This document shows positions 55,197 to 64,000 of a stretch of DNA of 64,000 nt, piece after piece (the stretch's first letter is position 1; each line of letters begins with the position of its first letter). Below the pieces are notes generated by a model. It had not been told where the DNA came from. It did no database searches and saw only the letters and a program-made list of their open reading frames with translations. The translations under genes were made by a program, and so were the position numbers. The DNA is from Oreohelix idahoensis (lineage: Eukaryota > Mollusca > Gastropoda > Stylommatophora > Oreohelicidae), in the NCBI GenBank assembly GCA_024509875.1, contig JAMPIV010019839.1:1-64000 (forward strand), read 5' to 3'.

Positions 55197-57821
55197 TTAG
55201 GTGGAATCATGTGGGCATCTAGATAAGATATCTGCCATCACATTTTCTGATCCGCGGATAGCTCGCACCGAAAAATGAAAAGGCTGAAGAGCAATCGCGT
55301 ATCGCGTTGATCTCGCACTCTTCAGATTTTTACTCTGAATAGCCGTAAGATCTTTCTGGTCAGTTTCCACAATGAAATGCGCGCCAAGAAGAAATCTTTG
55401 AAGTTTAAGGATTGACCAAACCATAGCCGATAATTCACTTTCTAGGACCGAGTAATTCTTCTCTGCGGCATTTAGTTTTCGAGAAATATACATCACAGGA
55501 TGCAGAGTTCCAGAGTACTCTTGCATTAGTGCTGCTTCAATCCCTGTGGATGAAGCGTCACTACGAAGAACAAATGTCTTATCCTTAGTAGGTAACACCA
55601 ACATAGGTGAAGTAGAAAACATAGTTTTAACCTTATCAAAAGAGGATTGACATTCTTGAGTCCAATGGACTATATTAGGAGACCCTTTCTTTAGCAAGGA
55701 AGAAAGAGGTGACATGATCGAGGACAGATTCGGAATGAATCGTCCATAAAATTGTATTAGACCTAAGAGACTTCGTACTTGCTTTTTAGTCTTCGGAATA
55801 GAAATGTTAAGTATCTTACTTGTATTATGGTCCTCTGTTTTTAGGAAACCATGACCAACACGATGACCTAAGAAAGATATCTCGCTAAAACCAATACAGG
55901 CTTTAGATGGTTTCGCTGTCAGGTTATGCTCGCGTAAGATAGACAATAGTTCATTTAACCCGTTATAGTGATCTTCCCAAGTATCACTGAAAAGGCAGAT
56001 GTCATCAAGATATGCAATGACATCTGAGCGATGAGATAGGATTCGACGCATCATGCGTATGAATGTTGCAGGGGCGTTCATAAGGCCGAAAGGCATGAAA
56101 TTCCATTGGAATAGACCCCTAGGTGTCGAAAAAGCAGTAAACGGTTTGGCGTGTTCGGATAGTGGAACTTGCCAATATCCCTTAGACAAATCAAGTTTAG
56201 TGAAGAAATGAGATTTCGATAGTCTTGTAAGTAGCTCTTCTAGTAAAGGCATAGGTTCAGCATCAAATTTCGTCACTTGGTTCAATTTGCGATAATCAAC
56301 GCAAAGACGTATGTTATTGTCTTTTTTCCGTACAATAACCATCGGCGAAGAATATGCTGATGTGGATGGTTCAATTATTTTTAAATCTATCATCTCATCC
56401 AACTCTTTTTCAACCTGTGCTTGAAAATGTATCGGGATAGGATACGGTCTGACTCTTATAGGATTATGGTCAGTAAGAATAATGTCATGTTCAATGACAT
56501 CAGTTTGACCAGGAATGTCAGTAAGGACATCCTGAAATTGATGTAACATAGTAGAAACTTGTTTCTGTTCTCCTAGAGATAACTCGGGAGAAACCGTAAC
56601 ATCTTTCCATGATTCATTAGAATGAAGAGGAATCATCGGAAAAGGAAGATTCACATCCGAGAAACTCGTTTTCTCATCCTGTATTACTGACAGCGATGAG
56701 TAATGCCCGTGTTGGACTGGAGAATCGTCCGTTGCCTGGAAAACAGGTTGTAAATAATCCGGACGTTCATGGAATTCCGTAAGCATGTTGATATGGAAGG
56801 TTTTATGCTTCCCGTCAATATCGACGATATAGTCAACATCGGAAACTTTTGATATTACATCGTACGGACCTTTCCAAGAAATAAGAAGTCTGTTTTCCCT
56901 ACAAGGTAGCAAGACAAATGCTTTGTCACCTGGACAATGTTGTCGCAAGCATCTCTTTTTATTGGCAAATTGCCTTGCCTTCTGTTTCGCAAATTCAGAA
57001 GAAGCAGTTGCCAATTTGCATGCTTCAATAATCTTGTGTCTAAGCGCAATGACATATTCGTAAGAGGATTTTGTGTCATCGACAATATTATCAGCAGTTA
57101 TAAGGTCATGAAGTAAGGACATAGGACCTCGCGGTTTCGCGCCAAAGATAAATTCAAAGGGAGAAAATCCTGTATGTTCGTTGGCAACCTCTCTGTATGC
57201 AAAGAGAGCCGCGGGTAAAACCCTATCCCAATACTGAGGATGATCTTCAGCTATCTTACCTAGTAGGTTTTTCAGAGTTCTATTCAGACGTTCTACCATC
57301 CCATTGGACATAGGATGATAAATACTACTCAGCGATCTCTCTATCTTAAGAGTCGACATTACTTGAGACATGGTATCCGATATGAGTTGGGTACCATGGT
57401 CTGATAATATTTCTGCTGGAAATCCCAGACGAGAAAATATTAGCCAACGAGCATCTGCAATATCAGCAGTAGTTATGCTTTTTAGAGGAACAGCCGCTGC
57501 CCAACGTGTGCACATGTCAACACACGTTAAGATAAATTGGTGTCCTCTAGCAGACTTTATTTTAAATGGACCAATGATATCTATCGCCATTTTTTGAAAT
57601 GGTCGAATTGGAATATCTGCAGCCTGAATAGGCGCAGCATGGCGTGGACCTTTGGATTTAATTTCTTGACATACCCTACAAGATCGACAATAGATTCGTA
57701 TGTCCCTGTTCACAAAAGGCCAAAAGAAAGACGCAAGAACTCTAGATTTAGTACGGGAAAAACCCATATGCCCAGCACACTGAGAATCATGAGCGTGCTG
57801 TAAGATTTTAACTCTCATATT
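55197..57821 (-). CDS. pol: Integrase-RT-RNase H of Gmr1-type element C
   Basis: 873 uninterrupted residues from MRVKILQHAHD, the best-preserved pol in the window. The real frame enters from upstream across a TAA at 57819-57821 that replaces a codon read as Tyr or Gln in A and B. Integrase: HAHDSQCAGH...CRSCRVCQ zinc region, MAIDIIGPF, LSDHGTQL, NGMVERLNR; then the GPY/F module (SWKGPYDVISKVSDVDYIVD), in frame without the breaks of A and B. RT: CVDYRKLN, KLDLSKGYWQVPL, MPFGLMNAPATF and YLDDICLFS. RNase H: LRSDASSTGIEAAL, VLESELSAMVW, ETDQKDL, ending MADILSRCP. Confidence 0.93.
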   Translation of the reverse strand, partial: NMRVKILQHAHDSQCAGHMGFSRTKSRVLASFFWPFVNRDIRIYCRSCRVCQEIKSKGPRHAAPIQAADIPIRPFQKMAIDIIGPFKIKSARGHQFILTCVDMCTRWAAAVPLKSITTADIADARWLIFSRLGFPAEILSDHGTQLISDTMSQVMSTLKIERSLSSIYHPMSNGMVERLNRTLKNLLGKIAEDHPQYWDRVLPAALFAYREVANEHTGFSPFEFIFGAKPRGPMSLLHDLITADNIVDDTKSSYEYVIALRHKIIEACKLATASSEFAKQKARQFANKKRCLRQHCPGDKAFVLLPCRENRLLISWKGPYDVISKVSDVDYIVDIDGKHKTFHINMLTEFHERPDYLQPVFQATDDSPVQHGHYSSLSVIQDEKTSFSDVNLPFPMIPLHSNESWKDVTVSPELSLGEQKQVSTMLHQFQDVLTDIPGQTDVIEHDIILTDHNPIRVRPYPIPIHFQAQVEKELDEMIDLKIIEPSTSAYSSPMVIVRKKDNNIRLCVDYRKLNQVTKFDAEPMPLLEELLTRLSKSHFFTKLDLSKGYWQVPLSEHAKPFTAFSTPRGLFQWNFMPFGLMNAPATFIRMMRRILSHRSDVIAYLDDICLFSDTWEDHYNGLNELLSILREHNLTAKPSKACIGFSEISFLGHRVGHGFLKTEDHNTSKILNISIPKTKKQVRSLLGLIQFYGRFIPNLSSIMSPLSSLLKKGSPNIVHWTQECQSSFDKVKTMFSTSPMLVLPTKDKTFVLRSDASSTGIEAALMQEYSGTLHPVMYISRKLNAAEKNYSVLESELSAMVWSILKLQRFLLGAHFIVETDQKDLTAIQSKNLKSARSTRYAIALQPFHFSVRAIRGSENVMADILSRCPHDST

Positions 57822-58450
57822 TTAGGGCACAAGAATTTGAGAATGAATGGACTTAGCGGAGTCTTGTACCATACGTACAAGTAGGCCATTCTTCATCGTA
57901 ATCCAAGATTTGCGATTTGTATCTTTATTCGGATCACCTTTTGTTGCTAGCGTAAAGAATTTTTTTAAAGTAGGATCATCTTCCTGCTTTTTTATGAACG
58001 AGTCACGAGAAATTTCCAAGGGATCATCTTGGATCTGCGCATCATTATCTTCAGAAGGCGAAGATTGCGGCATGTTAAGAGCTTGAGCCCTAGTGACTAC
58101 TGCATTAGCAGATTGCATATTATCATTTTCCCAATCAGAAATTTGTTGTGGAGTGCATTCTTTCACTCCATGAATGCGACCGATGATGAGATCAGCGATC
58201 GGATTCGGCAGAACACATGCTTGCACATCTCCTGTAAAGAAAGGAGTAGCAATATTGATAATGGCAGTAGAGTACTTCTCCAATGTGCCACCAAATGTTA
58301 CGCATTTGACTACATTGCCTGTGGCTCGAGAAGGATTTACGAGTGACTGCCTCACTCCAATGGTAGTGCACCCCGAATCGAAAAGAATTGATACCGGAGT
58401 ACCATCTACTAGACCTCTATTGAAGACAAGAGCACCTTTTTCCATTATGC
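57822..58450 (-). CDS. pro: Protease region of element C
   Basis: Frame 57822-58487, of which the part from about 58450 is native: GALVFNRGLVDGTPVSILFD, the active-site DSGCTTIGVRQSL, FGGTLEKY and IIGRIHGVKEC, then a charged spacer to a TAA next to the integrase start. It enters by a frameshift at an A5 run near 58438, where one fewer A would join it to the zinc-motif frame. It would process the polyprotein. Confidence 0.88.
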
Positions 58451-58914
58451 GCGACTGACGCAGGGAGAGCGGGAAGCGGATGACCACAGCTTAAAGTAGA
58501 AACTGTGGTTGGATCGAATAATGTTTTGCATTGGGAACATTGAGATGCTCTGCCAAAATCGAAAGCAGAACATCCTACATTATTAGAGTCTTTCATACCA
58601 TTATTTTGATTACCGGCTTCATGGAACTCTTGTTGTGCAGAGTTAGCCTGGTAATGAGATTTACCATGTCTTTTGTGTTGTGATCTACCTCGGTTATAAT
58701 TGCCTCTGTAATTATTATTACCTCTGTTATAACCCCTATTTGGGTTTGAATCATAATATTCATGATCGTAATCATCATACTCATTATAATGAGTATCCCT
58801 GTAATGTTGGTTTTGTTGTTTCCATGAAGAACTTGGGTAGTTCCTATAGTTACTCCATTTGCGGAAATTTCTATAATTATGGGCACCCCTGTATCGAGGA
58901 CTGTCAGCCTGATT
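58439..58914 (-). pseudogene. gag: RNA-binding tail and zinc-like motif of element C gag
   Basis: The same frame as the 392-residue gag continues past its TGA: NQADSPRYRGAHNYRN, Asn/Arg/Tyr-rich sequence, then C-x10-C-x2-C-x13-C-G-H (GCSAFDF to LSCGH) and GHPLPALPASVAHNG before the A-run frameshift. The segment has no start codon of its own. The competing frame 58593-58886 is a shadow of it. Confidence 0.82.
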
Positions 58915-60093
58915 TCAGGACTTCAAAGAAGAACCCTGATTTGAGTGGTTACCTTGGTTTTGATAACTATTCCAATTAACCTTTTTGTGAGATTTATCTT
59001 GAGCTCCTTGGGACTTGTGTGAGTAATTGTTATTGTATTGTGTTGCTGAAGCAACTGGCATACCCTCTTTAATGTTAGTGTTGCTCAGAATCATGTCAGG
59101 GTTTGCCGTGACATATTGGTTACAATATTCTTCCATTTGTTTTAATGTACTTGGTTTACGCTCATGTAAAAATTCTAGGAATGGTTTATTCACCGAAGAC
59201 ATGATCTTGTCTCTGAGTAATAAATCCGTAAGAGCCTCAAATGTTTTCTGTGTTTTGGATAATTCAATCCAACGTGAAAGTGTAAGTCGTGCTTTTGAAA
59301 TGAATTCAGAGAATTCCACACCTTTCTCAGGTCTCATTGTTTTAAACAAAAGACGGTAACCCTCCTCTGACAGCTGATATTTCCTTATCAAGGCCGACCT
59401 GATAACATCATAGTTATCCTTGTCGGCCTCTTCAACCAAACTTAACTTAATCAGAGAATCCCCTTTTAGATTTTCAGACAACTGATTTACATACTGTGAT
59501 TTATCCACATTATGAGCTCGACATGCACGTTCAAATCTATCAAGCCAGAATGTTATATCGTCACTGGCGGAGTTGAACGCTGGTACCTTGACCTTGTAAG
59601 TAAAGGGTTTACCATTACCACTAGCTGCTTGATTAACATTACTCATATTAGTTAACCTTAATTTCTCTAACTCAAATTCATGTTCTCTTATTGCTTTTCT
59701 CTCCTCAGCTTCTCTGTCCAATCTTTTCTGTTCAGCTTCTCTGTCTATTCTTTTTTGTTCTGCCTCAAATCTCCTTTCCTCCACCTGCATCTGCAATTTC
59801 TTTTGTTCAGCAGCAGCATCAGCTTCTCTGTCTAGTCTTTTTTGTTCAGCATCAGCAGCAGCTTTTCTCTCCTCAGCAGCAGCTTTTCTCTCCTCAGCTT
59901 GCATCTGCAATCTGAAATTCTCAGCATCTATCTTCTTTTGTTCAACTTCTGCTTTCCATTTATTCTCATCTTTTTGTTTTTTCTCTTCTGATTTTAATGC
60001 AATAGCAAATTGAGCAGTTGTCCATTCTTCTAACTCTTTCCCAGTCTTATCAAGGGATTTCCCTTGTGCAATAAAGTAATCTAAACTAGACAT
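58915..60093 (-). CDS. gag: Gag of Gmr1-type element C
   Basis: 392 residues from ATG 60093. Residues about 25-150 form a long coiled coil with repeated AEQKRLDREAEERK-type segments. The capsid-like part (residues 165-345) includes FWLDRFERACRAHNV, ALIRKYQLSEEGYRLLFK, LSRWIELSKT, LLLRDKIMSSVN and FLHERKPSTL, which resembles the SCAN domain. SCAN is known to derive from gag of this kind of element. It stops at TGA 58915-58917, after which homology continues in the same frame. Confidence 0.92.
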   Translation of the reverse strand: MSSLDYFIAQGKSLDKTGKELEEWTTAQFAIALKSEEKKQKDENKWKAEVEQKKIDAENFRLQMQAEERKAAAEERKAAADAEQKRLDREADAAAEQKKLQMQVEERRFEAEQKRIDREAEQKRLDREAEERKAIREHEFELEKLRLTNMSNVNQAASGNGKPFTYKVKVPAFNSASDDITFWLDRFERACRAHNVDKSQYVNQLSENLKGDSLIKLSLVEEADKDNYDVIRSALIRKYQLSEEGYRLLFKTMRPEKGVEFSEFISKARLTLSRWIELSKTQKTFEALTDLLLRDKIMSSVNKPFLEFLHERKPSTLKQMEEYCNQYVTANPDMILSNTNIKEGMPVASATQYNNNYSHKSQGAQDKSHKKVNWNSYQNQGNHSNQGSSLKS

Positions 60094-60136
60094 CTTGTCT
60101 AATGAGATCAGTAACCTGAAATAATAAAATAATTAC

Positions 60137-60575
60137 CCTATTCCACTTCAGTGGGAGGCAAGTCTGTACTATAGACTTGTATAGTCACTTCACTCTATTT
60201 TACTCTCTTAGTATTATTCAAAGACCTTGTACCAACCTCACTGGGAAGAAGTCTCTAAATAAGTATCACTTTACCACAACACTGTGTGAAACAAGTCTCT
60301 AATAAAGAGCTTGTATAATCACCTTTATAATCTAAGTACTCTATAGTATCAATAGTGTATGATTATATATATATTTCCAAGTAATGCAACCACAAGTTTA
60401 TAATAAGTTGAATAATCAGCTCACAATCACAATCTCTGTGTGAGACAAACCTTATATGGTTATCTTGTTTGTAATGAAACAAATAATTACTTGAGTACCT
60501 GTGGAAAATAATATCTTTCTATCCCAATCACTGTGGGAGACAAGCCTTACAAAGGTCTTGTATACTTTCTTGTAT
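60137..60575 (-). repeat. Array of about five hairpins in leader of C
   Basis: A unit of type cactgtgggagacaag, followed by a stem-loop and cttgtata, recurs about every 90-110 bases. The clearest stems are caagtct/agacttg (60159-60179), caagtctct/agagcttg (60292-60313) and caagcctt/aaggtcttg (60541-60560); 60445-60468 and about 60249 are weaker. Stem bases change on both sides together. Confidence 0.62.
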
Positions 60576-61220
60576 AACAATAATAATAATAAAGTACTGG
60601 TCTGTACTATAACATAAGTGTACTCAAAAATACCTCATATATCATATGTCAACTAAAGACATTAACTAGGACAAACAAGAAAAGACAATATGAAAACAAT
60701 TGCAGAAATTAAATAATTTAACTAGGAGAACTAAAGAGAATAATCACAGAACCTGTGTGTTGCAGGTGGAACTTATGGAAGGGGAAGTAATCTTTAGAAT
60801 GTTTTGAACATATTAAATTTCGAGTTGCAACGCTTGATTAAGCGGATATTTGTTTGACTTTAGGATAGAATTATCTTTTCCTATTTTCGGGTGACAGAGT
60901 ACAGATAAGCGTGTGAACGCTGTTTAATGTATTTATTCTGTACTGTTTTGAGTCATGTGAATAGCTCGCTAGTCTGCATGTGTTATCGAGAACGGTGTTC
61001 AAGACAACCGAATCTCGTGACGGGTTTTTTGGCGGGACTAGTGTGTGATTGAGGGAGTTGTGTTTTGGGCGTGGACCGTGTAGGTCGAGTCCCAGTGTTT
61101 TTGGATAATGTATGCCTACGTAGGATTTGAGAAAATGTCGACTTATATATTTCGCTGTGTGTACAGCCTATGTGATACACTGCAGTGAAGATTTGTTTAG
61201 GCCATATGAACCTTATTATA
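60576..61220. other. Non-coding, upstream of element C
   Basis: No gene seen. It probably contains the rest of the C leader. Confidence 0.5.
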
Positions 61221-61795
61221 GCTGCCGTGTGATGCAGGCTTTGCTATGTATTGAAGTACTTTTGTAGGCCATATTTTGAGGATTATTGAAGCTGCCGTGT
61301 GATGCAGGCTTTGCTATGTATTGAAGTACTTTCGTAGGCCATATTGTGAAGATTAATGAAGCTGCCGGGTGATGCAGGCTTCGCTGTGTATTAAGGTACT
61401 TTTGTAGGCCATATTATGTTTAGCTGCAGTATGAAGATTTGTGAAGCTGTTAAGCTATTATAAGTCCAGGATTAGGACAGGCCTATTATATATTAACTGC
61501 AGTGTGGAGATGTATGAAGCTATTAAGCTATTATTAGTCCAGGATTAGGACAGGCCATATTATATATTAACTGCAGTGTGGAGATGTATGAAGCTGTTAA
61601 GCTATTATAAGTCCAGGATTAGGACAGGCCATATTATATATTAACTGCAGTATGAAGATTTGTGAAGCTATTAAGCTATTATCAGTCCAGGATTAGGACA
61701 GGCCATATTATATATTAACTGCAGTGTGGAGATGTATGAAGCTATTAAGCTATTATAAGTCCAGGATTAGGACAGGCCGTATTAGATATTTAATG
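61221..61795. repeat. Tandem repeats of 70 and about 74 bp
   Basis: Three units with an exact 70-base period start gctgccgtgtgatgcaggct (61221, 61291, 61361). About five units of roughly 74 bases follow, each with taagctattataagtccagg and attaggacaggcc. The two types share gaagct and aggccatatta words and probably come from one ancestral unit. Confidence 0.92.
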
Positions 61796-63063
61796 CCCGG
61801 GAAATTATGTTATAATGATTAGTGTTTGTGCTAGCGAATGCGAGTACATTTATGGCCAGTAATAACAGTAATAACATTTCAGACTGAAACCACTTGTGTA
61901 TCAGTTGGTGGTTTTCAGTTAACAGGATCTGACATCTACGACTATTCGCGTCGATAGCCTAAGTGGCGTAGTTTTCGTATCATTGGATATGATTTAAGAT
62001 GTGCCTGAGTGGCGTATACGATTAAGAAATTGTTACCTCTACAGTGATATGTACTTGAAGCAAGAGGATAAAGTGAATCAAATTTTGTCCACCAGACCAT
62101 AACATATCTAGAGGATCAGTCACTACAAGTTGAAAATAATACATATGACTTGCACGTGACAAGAGTGTAGAACACTTGACTTTGTTATAATTGACCTTAT
62201 GTAGGCGTGGCTTGAATCTCCTGTACTTCAGAACTGTGACCTAGTTATTATCTGCCTGGGTGGCGCATTTGAGAAACGACGCACGCTTTATTCGTGGTAG
62301 AAGGCAACTTTACACCAGTAGCAATTGACGTATTTTCATGCCTATAGACAACAACAACGTCTGCAGTGGTCAAGGAAGTTCAATTAGACTTGGACAGTAT
62401 TTGTACCAGCATTTGTACGGGTTGTGACAGATTTCTGCAATATTCGGGTTACCTGTGCCAGTGGTCACCATCACAAGTTCAAGACGTTATGATACACGGA
62501 GTTGCCGTGTACATTTCAGACTACAGAAGAGTCAAGAGTTGCAGTGTGTGCTGTATTATGGTTCCTGTCAACTTGTGCATTGTTAAGCACATATCATATT
62601 GACGAAATTACCTGAAGAGAAACGAATCAAGTTGCAGTGCTTTCCCGCAGTGGAGGTTTTAGCAGTCTATGTGATATTCAGTGTCGTGGCGGAAAAGAAG
62701 CGGGATCATTGACAGATAAGTGATTGTGTCTTGTGTAAATTGTGTCACTTCATATATGTCGCTGGGCCTCCCTAATTGCTCATTTTGTTATTATTGTTGT
62801 TTATGTCTAATTTGACATATGATTAAGATTTGATGCATAGGTGTTAATGGCTGTTGACATATGTCGATTTTCCTGATAATGATGTGACTTGATAAAGGTG
62901 CTATAAAAAGGAATTGGTGATACAGAATTGAGGAATAAGCTCATTTCTTGACAGATACTTAACTTTGTGAGCTGGAAGGGTGATTGTCCCAACTTTTGTA
63001 GACAGTAATTTGTCATAACTATATGTGATTACTAGATATATTGATTTAAGTAAGTGAATCACT
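61796..63063. other. Non-coding stretch ahead of coiled-coil ORF
   Basis: Contains several variants of a cctgagtggcgtat / cctgggtggcgcat word (near 61960, 62005 and 62255). The frame 62366-62602 is Cys-rich but unrecognised and likely chance. Confidence 0.5.
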
Positions 63064-64000
63064 ATGGATGATGATGAGATAGATCCTGAGGATATGAGGC
63101 CTATATTGGCTTATTTGTGGGAAGAAGGTAGAGATTATCAACAATTAAAAGGCCCACAGCTTGAGGAACATGTGATAGACAGATTTTTGGTCAATGCGTC
63201 AAGAGCGCTAAGATATTTTGCTGAGGAGAATTTTCACTCTCATCCTCATCTAAGGATGGCTAAAGATTTAGCGCAGTTACTGCTTATGGATCTTCGATTG
63301 TTTTCGTACCACTATATGGGTGTTGAGCGCGATCAGATATTGAAGAGTATACGTAAGATAATGCGCAACGACATTTCTGTTGATCAGAAAAAGAGGTTAG
63401 AAGATGAGGAATTAAGAAGAAAAAAAACAACAAAGGGAAAACTTCTTAGAGAGCACCGCTGAAGTGAGTAAAGTACATGAAACAGTGTCTAGACTTACGG
63501 GCGAATTGCAAAAGTCAAACTCAGAACTTGCTAGTGTGCAGGCAAGTTTGGATTTAGCATTGTTGAAGATAAAGCAATTGGAAGTCCAGATGAAAGATAA
63601 GCAAATTGAGGTAGAAAATATTACACAGGAGGTCCAACAAAATAAACAGATTTATGAGAATTTGAAAGTTGAGACCGATAAACGTGATAGAGATTATACA
63701 GAGTCACTTCTTGATTTAATGGATGATATTGCGAATCTTCGTCTCCAGCAGGAAGAAAAGAATGAGATGATTCCAGAAAAGATTGATGAGCTTAATGATA
63801 GCAATGATTATATTAAGAATCAGTCACTACAACTAGAGTTGACTCAGTTGAGAGCAAATAAAGAACAGTTAGAGAAAGAGACATTAGTGGAGTTGACGGC
63901 TGAGAAAGAGAAGGTCGCTAAAATTGAAAATTTACTAGCAGAAGAAAGCGACAAAGTTTTGGCTGTTAAGGAGTTAAATAAAAGGTTAAGTGAAACGATT
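63064..64000 (+). CDS. Coiled-coil protein, partial at window edge (possible retroelement gag)
   Basis: Starts at ATG 63064 with a very acidic N-terminus (MDDDEIDPEDMRP). Residues about 15-115 look like a small helical domain (EEHVIDRFLVNASRALRYF, DLAQLLLMDLRLF). The first frame stops at 63462, but at an A8 run (63420-63427) another frame takes over and stays open for 193 codons to base 64000 with heptad-rich coiled coil (LQKSNSELASVQASLDLAL and similar). One fewer A would make a single protein. No family was recognised. Tandem repeats and a long leader upstream would fit a retroelement, but a host coiled-coil gene cannot be excluded. Confidence 0.65.

Noticed and set aside
55197..62800. LTR pair for element C
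   Set aside because: No repeated sequence could be matched by eye between the two flanks, so none is annotated.
63413..63430. Programmed -1 frameshift at an AAAAAAC heptamer
   Set aside because: The frame that opens downstream is the +1 frame, not -1, and a single extra A explains it equally well.

Overview
The window is eukaryotic repeat-rich DNA. Nothing looks bacterial: there are no operons, ribosome binding sites or CRISPR arrays. Low GC content, tRNA-derived SINEs, RTE-like LINE tails, a Tc1 transposon and several Ty3/gypsy elements point to an invertebrate animal. A lophotrochozoan such as a mollusc would fit, but that is only a guess. No conserved host gene can be named with confidence. 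Nearly everything recognisable is a mobile element or a satellite.

Bases 1-26668 form one very large imperfect palindrome. The left arm is 1-14096, the right arm is 14111-26668, and a 14-base spacer lies at the centre. From the outside in, each arm holds: a Ty3/gypsy integrase fragment, a 22-bp tandem repeat, a tRNA-derived SINE with a 12-bp target duplication, a 53-bp satellite, an unclassified transposon (here called element X), a 58-bp satellite interrupted by an RTE LINE tail, a short spacer, and about 3 kb of a 60-bp satellite. The left arm carries many more small indels than the right. It also keeps segments the right arm lacks, about 660 bp inside X and about 460 bp near 950-1395. The inversion could therefore be real, or it could be a joining error between two haplotypes.

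Bases 26669-45545 are a nest of insertions. An old LINE on the minus strand was hit by element X (exact 5-bp duplication ATCAG; X was itself later hit by a Tc1 transposon), by two tRNA-derived SINEs (one carrying a solo LTR), and by a nearly intact LTR retrotransposon at 29032-38893. That element has two 795-bp LTRs starting TG and ending CA, flanked by a GTGGT duplication.

Three Gmr1-type Ty3/gypsy elements lie in the window: A (29032-38893, minus), B (48103-53185, plus, decayed, carrying a TTAA-flanked insertion) and C (55197-60093, minus). All have the unusual order gag, protease, integrase, reverse transcriptase, RNase H, so integrase comes before reverse transcriptase. All share a SCAN-like capsid region and a conserved cysteine/histidine motif before the protease. 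The 5' leaders of A and C carry arrays of short hairpins whose stems appear to covary.

The right end (61221-64000) has a 70/74-bp tandem repeat followed by an acidic, coiled-coil-rich reading frame that runs off the window. It may be the gag of another retroelement. Several frames in the window are broken by single-base changes in homopolymers, so some breaks may be sequencing errors.
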